Source: Candidatus Sericytochromatia bacterium
GTDB taxonomy: Bacteria > Cyanobacteriota > Sericytochromatia > UBA7694
Assembly: GCA_018780035.1 (NCBI GenBank)
Contig: JADMKE010000023.1
Location: 22,429 to 77,260 of the forward strand
Direction: 5' to 3'
Length of the DNA stretch: 54,832 nt
Positions 30,469-39,471 of this stretch are shown here, one piece after another; positions within the stretch are counted from its first letter, which is position 1; each line of letters starts with the position of its first letter. The translations under genes were made by a program, and so were the position numbers. The notes below the pieces were generated by a model. That model was given only the letters and a program-made list of their open reading frames with translations. It searched no databases and was not told the DNA's origin.

Positions 30469-31206
30469 ATGAAACCGTTTTTCAAGCCACTGCTTTTAAC
30501 GACAGCCTGTGTTTTTGCAGTGTTGACCCTCTCGGCCCAGGCGCCCTTGCGCACCGCGCCAGAGCAGCAGAATCACAGTGCAGAGATCGATCCCCAATTG
30601 TTGTTGGCCGCCAAAGATGCCCTGGAAATGTTAAAAAGCAAAGAGGGGATTTTTGTGGATGTACGCAGTCGCTTTGAATACAATGCGGAGCACATCCAAA
30701 ATGCGATCAGCTTTCCCTACAAAGCCATTTCCATGACCAACCGCTTTCCCTTTCCCAAAGACAAAGAGCTGATCATGTACTGTGGCTGTCCACATCACCT
30801 TTCGGGCATGAGTGCGGAAATCCTGAAAAAACAGGGCTATAGCCGGGTGAAGGTGATCAACGAAGGCTATTGGGGTTGGAAGCAAATGGGCTATCCGATT
30901 GTTCAGGGGCCGCCCGAAGCGCTCAAACGCATTTCGCAGGCCATTGATGGCCGTCTGGTGGATGCCCGCCAACAGCCCTTGGCCTACCGCGATGTCTTTG
31001 TCGAGCATCTGCCAACAGGGCAACTCGAAGCCACCCGCACCGATGCCCAGGGCCACTTTCGCATGCAATTGCACTTTGCCGCAGTGGCCCCCGGTGAAAA
31101 ACTGGCAGTGGGACTCAGCCACAAAACCCTGGCCCGTTTGAGCCTGAGTGAAATGGAAAAGCCCCTGCTCTTGAGTTTGCCTCTGGAAACGGCACTCAAA
31201 CCCTGA
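30469..31206 (+). CDS. exported rhodanese-like protein with C-terminal Cna-B-like domain
   Basis: A 245-residue protein with an N-terminal signal (MKPFFKPLLLTTACVFAVLT, cleavage near AQA). A single rhodanese domain covers about 40-152: IFVDVRSRFEYNAEHIQNA, active-site loop YCGCPHHLSG with Cys 105 and 107, and VINEGYWGWKQMGYPI. After PEALKRISQA comes a carboxypeptidase-regulatory/Cna-B-like beta sandwich (IDGRLVDARQQPLAYRDVFV, TRTDAQGHFRMQL). The CxCPHH loop differs from the CRxGxR thiosulphate type, so sulphur transfer is uncertain and binding of metal or persulphide is possible. The ATG at 30469 follows GGGAG by five bases. Confidence 0.82.
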   Translation: MKPFFKPLLLTTACVFAVLTLSAQAPLRTAPEQQNHSAEIDPQLLLAAKDALEMLKSKEGIFVDVRSRFEYNAEHIQNAISFPYKAISMTNRFPFPKDKELIMYCGCPHHLSGMSAEILKKQGYSRVKVINEGYWGWKQMGYPIVQGPPEALKRISQAIDGRLVDARQQPLAYRDVFVEHLPTGQLEATRTDAQGHFRMQLHFAAVAPGEKLAVGLSHKTLARLSLSEMEKPLLLSLPLETALKP

Positions 31207-31253
31207 TTTTTTGCACGAGCGCTAGAAATTTTAGCCTGATTCGTTTATGATAG

Positions 31254-31283
31254 AGGCCAGAGGGATCTATGCTCCCCTGGCCT
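31254..31283 (+). terminator. intrinsic terminator before fliD
   Basis: AGGCCAG (31254-31260) pairs with CTGGCCT (31277-31283). Pairing extends inwards through GGG/CCC with one bulged A, and a T-rich segment follows. It ends the rhodanese transcript. Confidence 0.75.
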
Positions 31284-31352
31284 TTTGACTTGGTCTTTTG
31301 ACTTTGTTTCCTTGGCTTTTCCTGTCGGGAGCAGACAACAGGAGGTTGATTC

Positions 31353-33143
31353 ATGTCTTCTATTTCATTTGGTGGCCTGGCTTCTGGGCTCAATACCGAT
31401 TCGATCATTCAGCAATTGATTTCAATTGAAAGCCGGCCCCTGGGGCTTTTGTCTACCCAGCGCACGGCTTACCAGTCTCAGGCTTCGGCTTATAAAGATC
31501 TCAATACCCGTTTAAGCGCCTTGGAGAGCAAGGCTTTTTCGCTGACCCAGATCAGCTCTCTGATTTCGCGCAAAGCCACTTCTTCCAAAAGTGAGTCCCT
31601 GGTGGCAACGGCCAATGCCGATGCCGTGACCGGGGCTTACCAAATAGAGGTTTTGCAATTGGCCACAGCCACCCGCCTGCAAACCGGCACCGGAGTGGGT
31701 CAGGGCAATGGCCAAGGTGGACTGGTGGATGTGACCACCGATTTCTCAAACGAAGCCGTTAGCCTGCTCAATAGCAATAACCGCCTCAAAGCAGACATCA
31801 CAGAGGGCTCGTTCTTTGTCAACGGCCAGCAAATCACGGTGACCAACGCCTCGACCCTGAACACCATTTTGACAGATATTCAGACCGCCACGGGGGTGAC
31901 GGGGGCGCTGAGTTTTGACGCTGGCAAAGGCGGCCAGGTTTTGCAGCTCAGCAGTGGTTCGCCCATTTCCGTCAGCACAGGCACCAGCAATTTTTTGGAG
32001 GCCTTTAAACTCGATAGCGCCACTTATGGGGCTGGCAATCTGAGCAGCACCGATGCCGTCAATGGCCTACAAGCAGGTCTCAACCTCGATGGTTCCGAAG
32101 GCGCCACCAATTTGTCGCAAGCAGTGGGTTCGGGCACCTTGACCCTGAATGGTGTGAATATTGCTTATAACGGTGCCAACGACAGCCTCAATGATCTGGT
32201 TCAGCGCATCAACCAATCCAGTGCGGGAGTCAGTGCTTCGATTTCAAATCTGGGCGCAGGCAAGGTCGTGCTGACCAGCAAGTCCACAGGCACTCAGGCT
32301 CTTAATTTTAGCGATAGCGGCAATTTGTCTGCAGCTTTGGGTTTTTCTGCGGCCAATTCCCAGGTTCTGGGCGCTTCGGCTCAGATCAAAGTCGATGGTG
32401 GGGCCGTGCAGTTTTTTAATCGCAATTCGGGTATTCAGGCCGACGGCCTGACCGGTGTGACTCTGGATTTGCGGGAAGCCAATCCAGGCAATCCCTTTAC
32501 TGTCACGATTACAGCTGATGCTGACGGTGCCGCCAGTGCTATGCAGGGCTTTGTTGACCAATTTAACAATGTGGTCAAACGCATCAACGAATTGACGGCT
32601 TACAACTCTGCCACCAAAGAAAAAGGCATTCTGCTTTCGGACTTTACCGTCAACAATGTCAAAGATCGCCTGTTTAAATTGGCTTTTTCGACAGTCACAG
32701 GCCTGACCCAGGGAGCAGATAGAGGTTCACTGTCTGAATTGGGTGTGAGTACCGGGGCCTTGGGCAGCACCCCTGGCACGACCTCTGAATTGCAATTTGA
32801 CAGTGGTAAATTTAAAGCTGCGCTCGAAAATACGCCCTCTCGGGTGGCGCAGCTTTTGGGAGCCAGTGAGACCTCGGTAGGCAACACCGGTGTGATGGCG
32901 AAGTTCAAGAGCTATCTCGATGGTCTGAGCAATGCCACCGGTGTCTTCAGCCAAAAAGAAAAAGTGGTCACAGGCCAAATTGAGCGCATTGACGATCGGA
33001 TTGAACGCCTGACCAGCCGCTTGGCCACGCGTCAGAAGATGCTAGAACAGCAATTTGCCAATATGGAAAAGGTTTTGTCGCGCCTGCAAACCCAGCAATC
33101 GGCGCTGAACAATTTAATTGCCAGCACGCAACAGCGGCGCTGA
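31353..33143 (+). CDS. fliD: flagellar filament cap protein FliD (HAP2)
   Basis: A 596-residue flagellar hook-associated protein 2, which caps the growing filament and folds incoming flagellins. The N-terminus SSISFGGLASGLNTDSIIQQ and the following coiled coil with LISIESRPLGLL are diagnostic of FliD_N. The central part is beta-rich and Ser/Thr/Asn-rich (D2-D3 domains). The C-terminal coiled coil with QIERIDDRIERLTSRLA and QQFANMEKVLSRLQTQ is FliD_C. It is exported by the flagellar type III system, so no Sec signal is expected. The start has an ideal AGGAGGT. No other flagellar gene adjoins it. Confidence 0.95.
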   Translation: MSSISFGGLASGLNTDSIIQQLISIESRPLGLLSTQRTAYQSQASAYKDLNTRLSALESKAFSLTQISSLISRKATSSKSESLVATANADAVTGAYQIEVLQLATATRLQTGTGVGQGNGQGGLVDVTTDFSNEAVSLLNSNNRLKADITEGSFFVNGQQITVTNASTLNTILTDIQTATGVTGALSFDAGKGGQVLQLSSGSPISVSTGTSNFLEAFKLDSATYGAGNLSSTDAVNGLQAGLNLDGSEGATNLSQAVGSGTLTLNGVNIAYNGANDSLNDLVQRINQSSAGVSASISNLGAGKVVLTSKSTGTQALNFSDSGNLSAALGFSAANSQVLGASAQIKVDGGAVQFFNRNSGIQADGLTGVTLDLREANPGNPFTVTITADADGAASAMQGFVDQFNNVVKRINELTAYNSATKEKGILLSDFTVNNVKDRLFKLAFSTVTGLTQGADRGSLSELGVSTGALGSTPGTTSELQFDSGKFKAALENTPSRVAQLLGASETSVGNTGVMAKFKSYLDGLSNATGVFSQKEKVVTGQIERIDDRIERLTSRLATRQKMLEQQFANMEKVLSRLQTQQSALNNLIASTQQRR

Positions 33144-33164
33144 TCTGCCCACTGATCTGCCCAC
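33144..33164. other. 21-bp gap between convergent genes with short tandem duplication
   Basis: The 12-base unit TGATCTGCCCAC occurs twice in tandem across the fliD stop and this gap. The fliD stop TGA lies within the first copy. Confidence 0.7.
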
Positions 33165-35192
33165 TTAAGGACAGCTTTTTTTACAGGCGCTGTTTAGACC
33201 CAATCCGCAGGCTTTTTGCCAATCTGTTTGGGCAGAGGAGCATTGTTTGAGGGCTTTAAAAATATCCCCGCGATTGCGGAAATACAGCCCTTTGGTGGGT
33301 TCGTGGGCAATGGCCTGGGTATAATAGCTCAGGGCTTTGTTGTAGTCTTTGCGGCGCTCGTAGAGATAGCCCAAATTGTTGAGTGGAGAGGCGTATTGCG
33401 GCGAAAACTCCAGGGCCTTATTATAATATTCTTCGGCTTTGGCGCCATCGCCTTTGTCGTCGTAGGCCAGGCCCAAATTGTACCAGGCTGTGGCGTATTT
33501 GGGTGAGAGTCGAATCGCTTCTAAATAGTCAACAATGGCCAAGTCGTAATTTTTTTGGTTGTATTGGCACAGGCCACGCAGATTATAGGCTGAGACATAT
33601 TCCGGTGAACTTTGAATCGCCTGATTCAGGGCCTCAATGGCGGCAGGGTAATTTTTCTGTGTGCTGAGAATATCTGCTTTGTTGTAGGCGGGCAAAGCAT
33701 ACGTAGGGAAGAGCCGCATGGCTTTGTCAAAGGCGGCCAGCGCCTCTTCGTCTTTGCCTTGCAAGTGATAGACTTCGCCAAGATTGTTGTAGGGGTATTT
33801 ATAATCGGGTTTGAGCGCGATCGTGGCATTAAAATCTGCCAGGGCCTTGTCGTAGGCTTTGACCTGGATATACGAAAGCCCGCGGTTGTTGATGGAATCG
33901 ACATGTTTGGGTTGCAGGGCCAGCATTTGGCCAAAGGCCTTGATCGCCGCTTGGTGATAGTTCATTTGGGCATAATTCCAGGCGATATTGTAATGGCTGA
34001 GAGGGTAACTGCTGGGCTGCAATTCCAAGACCCGTTTATAATCAGCGATGGCCTGGGCGTGTTTGGCACTTTTGCCCCGGCAAAAACCTCGGCGAAACAG
34101 CATCTCAGCGTCGTTGGGCAGGGTTTGCAGAGCCTTGTCGAAATAGACCTCGGCCAGGGCATATTGCTCGGCATCATAATAACTATTGGCTTGGCTGCGG
34201 GCATCTTGGGCCGAGCCGGGGCGTGCCGTCGGTAGAGAACTTGGAGAGGGGCTGATGGCGACTGCTGCGGGGGGCTGGCGCATTTCTTTTAGCCCCAAAA
34301 AGCCGATCACGGCCAAGGCCAGCCCAGCGGCAATAAAGACCGGCATGCGGCTTTTGGGCAGCGGCACGGATTTGGCTGTCTGGTCGATACTTTGGCGCGA
34401 AACCAGTTTTTCAAAAGCCTGTTTGAGTTCTGAGGCCGAAGCGGGCCGTTTGTTTACGTCGGGGTCCACCATGCGATCCAGCAATTTGGCGAATTCACCT
34501 GAAATATTGACATGGGGGCGAAACTGAATCCTGAGGCCCTTTTTTTCAAATTCATCGGGTTCGCGGTGAGAGAGCAAAAAGATCAAACTCATGCCCAGAG
34601 CGTAGATGTCAGATGCAGGAAGCGCATGGCCCTCCATTTGTTCAATCGGCATATAGCCAAAGGTACCCACCACTGTGGGGGTGCCTTCTTTGCGCATCAA
34701 TGTCTCTTTGACTGCACCAAAATCGATTAAAAAAGCCCGCTGGTCTGCCGTTAACAAAAGATTGCCCGGTTTAATATCGCGGTGAATGATCGGGGGCGAA
34801 AAACCGTGGAGATAGGCCAAGACATCCAGGAGCTGAATGCCAATCTGTAAGACCTCTTTTTCGGTCAAAAAACGCCCGTTGCGAATCTGTTTTTCCAGGT
34901 TCTCGGCTTCGATCAGTTCATGTACTTGGTAATACTGCTTTTGGCCTTTGTCTTCCAGGGTCAGCGATTCAAAACAGCGAGGGATGTGGGGATGCCTCAA
35001 ATTGATCAGCAATTTGGATTCGCGTTCAAACAGCTCCAGCGACTTCCAGTCTTCCAGGGCCTGCAAATTAAGTGCCTTTAAAGCGCACCAACGGCCATTT
35101 TTGCGATCTTTGGCCCGCCAGGTGGTGGCAAAGCCCCCCTGACCCAATTCGCTGTGTAATTCAAATCGCTGATCGACAATCACAAGACTCAT
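33165..35192 (-). CDS. Ser/Thr protein kinase with membrane segment and TPR array
   Basis: A 675-residue Hanks-type kinase. The kinase domain (1-265) has a Gly loop GQGGFATTW, Lys 39 in CALKAL, HRDIKPGN (137-144), DFG (157-159), and a GT-x-GYMPIEQ P+1 region, all intact. One membrane segment at 283-301 separates it from about nine TPRs (335-660), which would lie outside the membrane (for example KALADFNATIALKPDYKYPY, GAKAEEYYNKALEFSPQY). The LIDFGAVK and GY-x-P-x-EQ forms are typical of cyanobacterial kinases. It likely senses an envelope protein through the TPRs. The start is 6 bp after the stop of the 94-residue protein, so the two form an operon. Confidence 0.93.
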   Translation of the reverse strand: MSLVIVDQRFELHSELGQGGFATTWRAKDRKNGRWCALKALNLQALEDWKSLELFERESKLLINLRHPHIPRCFESLTLEDKGQKQYYQVHELIEAENLEKQIRNGRFLTEKEVLQIGIQLLDVLAYLHGFSPPIIHRDIKPGNLLLTADQRAFLIDFGAVKETLMRKEGTPTVVGTFGYMPIEQMEGHALPASDIYALGMSLIFLLSHREPDEFEKKGLRIQFRPHVNISGEFAKLLDRMVDPDVNKRPASASELKQAFEKLVSRQSIDQTAKSVPLPKSRMPVFIAAGLALAVIGFLGLKEMRQPPAAVAISPSPSSLPTARPGSAQDARSQANSYYDAEQYALAEVYFDKALQTLPNDAEMLFRRGFCRGKSAKHAQAIADYKRVLELQPSSYPLSHYNIAWNYAQMNYHQAAIKAFGQMLALQPKHVDSINNRGLSYIQVKAYDKALADFNATIALKPDYKYPYNNLGEVYHLQGKDEEALAAFDKAMRLFPTYALPAYNKADILSTQKNYPAAIEALNQAIQSSPEYVSAYNLRGLCQYNQKNYDLAIVDYLEAIRLSPKYATAWYNLGLAYDDKGDGAKAEEYYNKALEFSPQYASPLNNLGYLYERRKDYNKALSYYTQAIAHEPTKGLYFRNRGDIFKALKQCSSAQTDWQKACGLGLNSACKKSCP

Positions 35193-35198
35193 GTCTTG

Positions 35199-35483
35199 CT
35201 ATTCTATCCAGAAAATGCTCACCAGCCAAGACCTGAGTTGAACCCGCCAAAAACGGCGCAGGGGATGTTGTAACTTCAGGACCTGATCAATTTCATCGCT
35301 CAAAGCCTGGCGGCGTACGTCCAGAGGGGCTTTGGGTTCGGTGGAAGGCAAGTCCACTTCTTGCAAGGTGCTGGGGCCGACAGCCCCTTTCAGGGGATTT
35401 TGAAAGGATTTGGGCAGACGGCGAGACAAATCAAATTGTTTAACTTCACTGATAACTTTTTCCAGGGTGAGCGAACGCTTCAT
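35199..35483 (-). CDS. small hypothetical protein upstream of Ser/Thr kinase, 94 aa
   Basis: A 94-residue protein without a known domain. It is basic at both ends, with a Pro/Leu-rich middle (VDLPSTEPKAPLDV) and a C-terminal hydrophobic/aromatic patch (RFWRVQLRSWLVSIFWIE) that could be a membrane-facing helix. The ATG at 35483 has AGGAG 8 bases upstream; the frame to 35543 has no support. It ends 6 bp before the kinase start, so translation is probably coupled and it could be a kinase partner or substrate (several Ser/Thr). This role is inferred from position only. Confidence 0.7.
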   Translation of the reverse strand: MKRSLTLEKVISEVKQFDLSRRLPKSFQNPLKGAVGPSTLQEVDLPSTEPKAPLDVRRQALSDEIDQVLKLQHPLRRFWRVQLRSWLVSIFWIE

Positions 35484-35706
35484 CGGGGATCTCCTTGAGC
35501 TGGCGGGTGGACATAACTTCAGTCTAAAAGCGATCCGAGTCACATTTCAGTGACATCCATCGCGTTTCAGATTTATTTTAAAGGGCAAATCCGCATGATT
35601 CCTGCACTTTGGCACTTGCCTTGCAAGGCAATCAACGGGTATTGATCGTCATTGATCGCGCTATTTTTTAATAATAGCCAAACGAATGCGCTAAAATTCA
35701 ATAATT

Positions 35707-35737
35707 TTGAATAAATTGCCAGAATAAGTGTTATGCT
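35707..35737 (+). promoter_or_regulatory. promoter candidate for 1056-residue protein gene
   Basis: TTGAAT (35707-35712) and TATGCT (35732-35737) are 19 bases apart, with TG upstream of the -10 (TGTTATGCT). They lie in the AT-rich gap before the ATG at 35774. Confidence 0.4.
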
Positions 35738-35773
35738 GATCTTAATCCTTCAATCTTTGAGCGAGGTCTCGGC

Positions 35774-38700
35774 ATGGGCGAATTGCATCTCAATAAACAG
35801 GTTTATGATACCTTCCAACGCATTACCCAAAAAGACCAAAAGATCGATGCCAAAGAGGCCAAAGAATTGCAAGCTGCCATGGCTGCTGATGGCAAAATTG
35901 ACAGTGCTGAGCAGGCCCTTTTAAATGCCTTGGCAGGTGCAAACCCAGCCGCTTCGCGTCTGCTGCTCAAAACAGAAGGTGGGCGCAGCAAGGCTTTTGA
36001 GCCCCAAGAATTGGCCTTTGGCAAAGGGGCCAAAGCCGTTTTGGCTGAGGCCCTCAAACAGGCCCCCAGCGATTTGGCCACAGATCCGCTTGGCAGCAGC
36101 AAGGCCTATTTTTCAAGCCTCTTAAACAATTCCGAAAGCCCCCTGGAATTGCGCTTGACAGCCCTGAATGGGCTGGGTCAATTGGCCCATGGCGGTGACC
36201 AAAAAGCCCTGAATCTGCTCGCTGATTATTATCCCAAGAGCACCCAACTTGAGGAAAAACGCGTCATTCGCAATATCTTGGCAGCGGTTGTCGAGCGCGG
36301 CTCAGATCCGCTTAAGGCTTTGGCGCGCCAGCGTTATCAGGGGCTGGGGGCCACTGCTCCGCTCAAGCCTACAGAGCCGGTTTTGGCCAATCCAGCTGAA
36401 TCCGTCCGCAAAGAGATCAGCGACAAATTAAAGGCGCTGCTGGTTTTGGAACAAAAGCCAGATGAATATTCAACCTATCAGGAAACCATCGATGCGCTCA
36501 AAAACCCGGAGCGGCGCAATGAATTATTGACAAAAACGATCAGCCCCGAATTTCGTGAAAAGCTCTTAAAACATGCCCCGGCCCACCAAAAGGGCCAGTT
36601 TGCCCGGATTGCCCTTGAGGCCTATCAAAGTGTGGGCAGCCATCCCCTGATGCGCCAAGGCTATCTCAAGGTCAACAAAGAGGTGGGCCCCCAGCTGATT
36701 CTGGATTTGTTTAAGTCGACCCAGAACCAAGACGATTGGAATCAACTGGACAAGAGCCTGCGTGGCACAAAAGATCAGGCCGTTGATTACAAGTCCCTGT
36801 TTACCCCGGCCCAATTTAAAGAATTTAATCAGCACCGCACAGACCTCAGTCAGGGCGCTGAAAAAGTCGCTTCAGATACGGCCTTGGCCATGAAAAAAGG
36901 CCCCCAGACCAAAGGCTGGGGCTTGCACCTGGCGCTCAAAAAATATGCAGATGGCAGTCTCAATCCAGACAAAGCCAAATTAGCTGTGATCCATATTCTG
37001 CGCAGCTTTGAGAGCAAAGCCGATTACGATCAGGCCCTCAAGGCCCTGCGCGAATACGAGCCGGTTTTTGAAGAGGGCCATTTGCAGGAATTATTGGGTT
37101 CAGATTTTGAGGCCTTAAAAGCAGATATTGGCGTGATTGAACCCGAAAAACAGAACCCGACTAAACGCTATGTCGACGCGGCCAATGCTTTTTTTGCCCG
37201 GCTGGGCGATCGCCAAAGATACCCGCTCGGCTCCGACGATTATCTTTCAACCCGTGATTTGACCACTGAACGCGGCAAACAATTGTTACAAGACATGCAG
37301 GAGACGGGTTTTTCTCTGCCCACGGATCTCGACAGCCGCCTGCAATTGGCCCAATTTATCGCCGATGGCCGGGTTGATGCCTCCGGGGTGCCCGGCTATT
37401 ATGCGGACAAATATCTCTTTGGCAAGAATCAACTCGGTCTCTTTGAAATCTCGGGGGATTTTCAGCTCAAAGATTTTCTCTCGGGCAGCGTGCAGCAAAA
37501 AGCAGCTCAGTTTGTGGGGGTGGAAAAATTCTCTCACATGGTCTACAAAACCACCCAGGACACGATTCGGGCTCGCCAGACCCAATTGCGCAAAGACGCC
37601 GCAGATCCACAGTTGGGAACGACACTGCAGGGCTTGCAGGCAACGGTCAAACCCTACCAAAATACCCTGGCTGTGATTGTTGCCCATCAAGGTAAAAAGG
37701 GCGTTTTGGCAGATCTGCACGACCAGGCCCTGAAAGACTTAAAAGCCCAGTTAAAAGCCCAGGCCGGTGGTCAACTCTCACCAGCGGAACAACAGTCACG
37801 CGTGGATGCCCTGTTGGGAGCCTACCAGCTGCTCAAGGAATATGGCAGCGATGGGCCCGAAGCTGCCCGGCGTATGACCCAACAAGCCAACGACCTCGAT
37901 GGGGTGGCCCGTGATTTGGGCGTGGCGGGCAATTATGACAGCGATCGCCTGTCCTTCCGCAAAAAGGCCTTTGCACTTTATCACAACAAAGACATGGATC
38001 TGCTCCGCTCGGCGTATGCCGAAGGCCTGAAAAAACTCGGCCCCGATGCCCAAGCGGTGGTGGCCAAGGCTGAATCCCTTGAAGCTGAAGTGGCTCTCGC
38101 CAAAGGCGCTGTCAAGTTTGGGGCGGGCATGGTGGCCAAAGGCCTGGGAGTGGGCTGGGCAATGGAAGCCCTGGAATGGGGCCATAAACTCGGCAATACC
38201 TATCTACTCGGAAATATGGTCGATGGCATTCGCCGCAGCGAAGAGGCCCAGCGTCAGGCTGTCAGTGGTCTGGTGGTCGATGCTGCCGCTCTGGCCCTCT
38301 CCAAAGGCATTGATCATGCCAAGGCCCAGGTCAATAAAGAGATTGAAGCGGCTGTCAACAAAGATTTTCCCGAGTTGGTGGGCATCGACCGCGGCCTGTT
38401 GAGCAAATCCAAACTCAGTGATGCTGACATGAAAGGCCTGTTTAAAGGTTCTCCGCTCTCTCAGCTCAAACAGGCAGATATTTTAACCTTGCTCAAGTCC
38501 CGCGATGACGCGATCAAAAACCTCAAAGATCTGGCCGCTCAGAAATGGGGAGCGGTTCAGGTCTTGGTCAATGGGGGTCAGGCCTTTGCCAAAGGCGCAG
38601 AAGGTACACAGGTATTGGCAGATATTTTAATCAAAGGCGGACATAAAATCGCATTGATGCAAATGACCGCGACCGAGCGCCAGCGACTTTTGCTGGGGCT

Positions 38701-38944
38701 CGGGGAAAATGTGGTCGGTGCAAAACTGCTCGACAAGGCCCAGTCTACCCTGATTAGCACCAGCAGCGCGGCACTTAAAACCGCTTTGGACAGGCCGCTT
38801 TTGCCCGCAGAAATGCGCAAAGCCGCACAATTGGTGGCGGCACTTCAGGTGCAAGCACCTCAATTGTCAGGCCCCCCTCCCACGACCATGGCTGAATTTG
38901 TGGCTATTTTGGAACGGGCTTTGCTCTTTAAGCCCCCGTCTTAG
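35774..38944 (+). CDS. large helical protein of unknown function, EF-hand-like N-terminus
   Basis: A 1056-residue, almost wholly helical protein without a signal peptide and matching no family I recognise. Residues 18-50 contain two Asp-rich loops (QKDQKIDAKEAKEL and AADGKIDSAEQALL) resembling EF-hand or TerB-like metal sites. Residues 110-200 look like HEAT-type helical repeats (LELRLTALNGLGQLAHGGDQ). The middle is Lys/Gln/Leu-rich. A Gly/Ala-rich hydrophobic stretch (KFGAGMVAKGLGVGWAMEAL, near residue 780) might insert into membranes. The ATG has GAGG about 8 bases upstream and its own promoter. Possible roles include a scaffold or an exported effector. Codon use matches the core genes, so recent transfer is unlikely. 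Confidence 0.8.
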   Translation: MGELHLNKQVYDTFQRITQKDQKIDAKEAKELQAAMAADGKIDSAEQALLNALAGANPAASRLLLKTEGGRSKAFEPQELAFGKGAKAVLAEALKQAPSDLATDPLGSSKAYFSSLLNNSESPLELRLTALNGLGQLAHGGDQKALNLLADYYPKSTQLEEKRVIRNILAAVVERGSDPLKALARQRYQGLGATAPLKPTEPVLANPAESVRKEISDKLKALLVLEQKPDEYSTYQETIDALKNPERRNELLTKTISPEFREKLLKHAPAHQKGQFARIALEAYQSVGSHPLMRQGYLKVNKEVGPQLILDLFKSTQNQDDWNQLDKSLRGTKDQAVDYKSLFTPAQFKEFNQHRTDLSQGAEKVASDTALAMKKGPQTKGWGLHLALKKYADGSLNPDKAKLAVIHILRSFESKADYDQALKALREYEPVFEEGHLQELLGSDFEALKADIGVIEPEKQNPTKRYVDAANAFFARLGDRQRYPLGSDDYLSTRDLTTERGKQLLQDMQETGFSLPTDLDSRLQLAQFIADGRVDASGVPGYYADKYLFGKNQLGLFEISGDFQLKDFLSGSVQQKAAQFVGVEKFSHMVYKTTQDTIRARQTQLRKDAADPQLGTTLQGLQATVKPYQNTLAVIVAHQGKKGVLADLHDQALKDLKAQLKAQAGGQLSPAEQQSRVDALLGAYQLLKEYGSDGPEAARRMTQQANDLDGVARDLGVAGNYDSDRLSFRKKAFALYHNKDMDLLRSAYAEGLKKLGPDAQAVVAKAESLEAEVALAKGAVKFGAGMVAKGLGVGWAMEALEWGHKLGNTYLLGNMVDGIRRSEEAQRQAVSGLVVDAAALALSKGIDHAKAQVNKEIEAAVNKDFPELVGIDRGLLSKSKLSDADMKGLFKGSPLSQLKQADILTLLKSRDDAIKNLKDLAAQKWGAVQVLVNGGQAFAKGAEGTQVLADILIKGGHKIALMQMTATERQRLLLGLGENVVGAKLLDKAQSTLISTSSAALKTALDRPLLPAEMRKAAQLVAALQVQAPQLSGPPPTTMAEFVAILERALLFKPPS

Positions 38945-38951
38945 TTATACT
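38921..38951 (+). promoter_or_regulatory. promoter at end of preceding gene
   Basis: TTGCTC (38921-38926) and TATACT (38946-38951) are 19 bases apart. Transcription would begin around 38958, downstream of the ATG at 38956, which favours the start at 38989 for the next gene. Confidence 0.45.
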
Positions 38952-38988
38952 GGTTATGCCCACTATCGAAGACGAAGCGAATTTTAAG

Positions 38989-39471
38989 ATGCCGAATGCT
39001 GAATCCACGACTTTGGTTGCTGTCTATGGCACTTTGCGCCAAGGCCGCCGCTGGAATTATTTATTGGCTGAGAGCGTGTACCTGGGATTGGGCTGGACCG
39101 AAGAGCGTTTTGCACTCTATCTGGCTGAGTATCCCTGTGTCGACCCCCATCAGGAAGTTTCTCAGATTCGGGTTGATGTCTACCAAGTCAGTCCAGAGAC
39201 CTTGGCCTGTCTCGATGAGCTGGAAGAACACCCCTTGGTCTACGTGCGCGAAGAGATTTCTGTCTTGCTCGACCAGAGTGACCAGAGTGACCTAGGCAAT
39301 GAGCCGGTCAAAGCCTGGCTGTATTTTTACCCCCACGCTACAGGCCGCTTAATTGCCCATGGCGACTATGCGCTGGAGTACAGCTCACCCAGCCCAGGTG
39401 ATGTGTCAGAATTATTGGGGATCCCGCTGACTACACCATTGGACATCTCCTTGGGCAAATTGCAGACCTGA
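38989..39471 (+). CDS. gamma-glutamylcyclotransferase-like (AIG2/GGCT) protein
   Basis: A 160-residue protein of the GGCT-like fold. The substrate loop VYGTLRQG is at 12-19, followed by NYLLAES. The catalytic acidic region LDELEEHPLVYVREE and the C-terminal AWLYFYP complete the signature. Family members cyclise gamma-glutamyl amines or peptides to 5-oxoproline. I prefer the ATG at 38989 because the promoter at 38921-38951 would start transcription after the first ATG (38956). A short DQSDQSD repeat comes from a 9-bp tandem duplication. Its stop touches the start of the GT41 gene. Confidence 0.82.
   Translation: MPNAESTTLVAVYGTLRQGRRWNYLLAESVYLGLGWTEERFALYLAEYPCVDPHQEVSQIRVDVYQVSPETLACLDELEEHPLVYVREEISVLLDQSDQSDLGNEPVKAWLYFYPHATGRLIAHGDYALEYSSPSPGDVSELLGIPLTTPLDISLGKLQT

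Noticed and set aside
9645..37950. Enrichment of the cyanobacterial HIP1 octamer GCGATCGC
   Set aside because: I noticed only about four copies by eye, which is too few to claim enrichment without a count.
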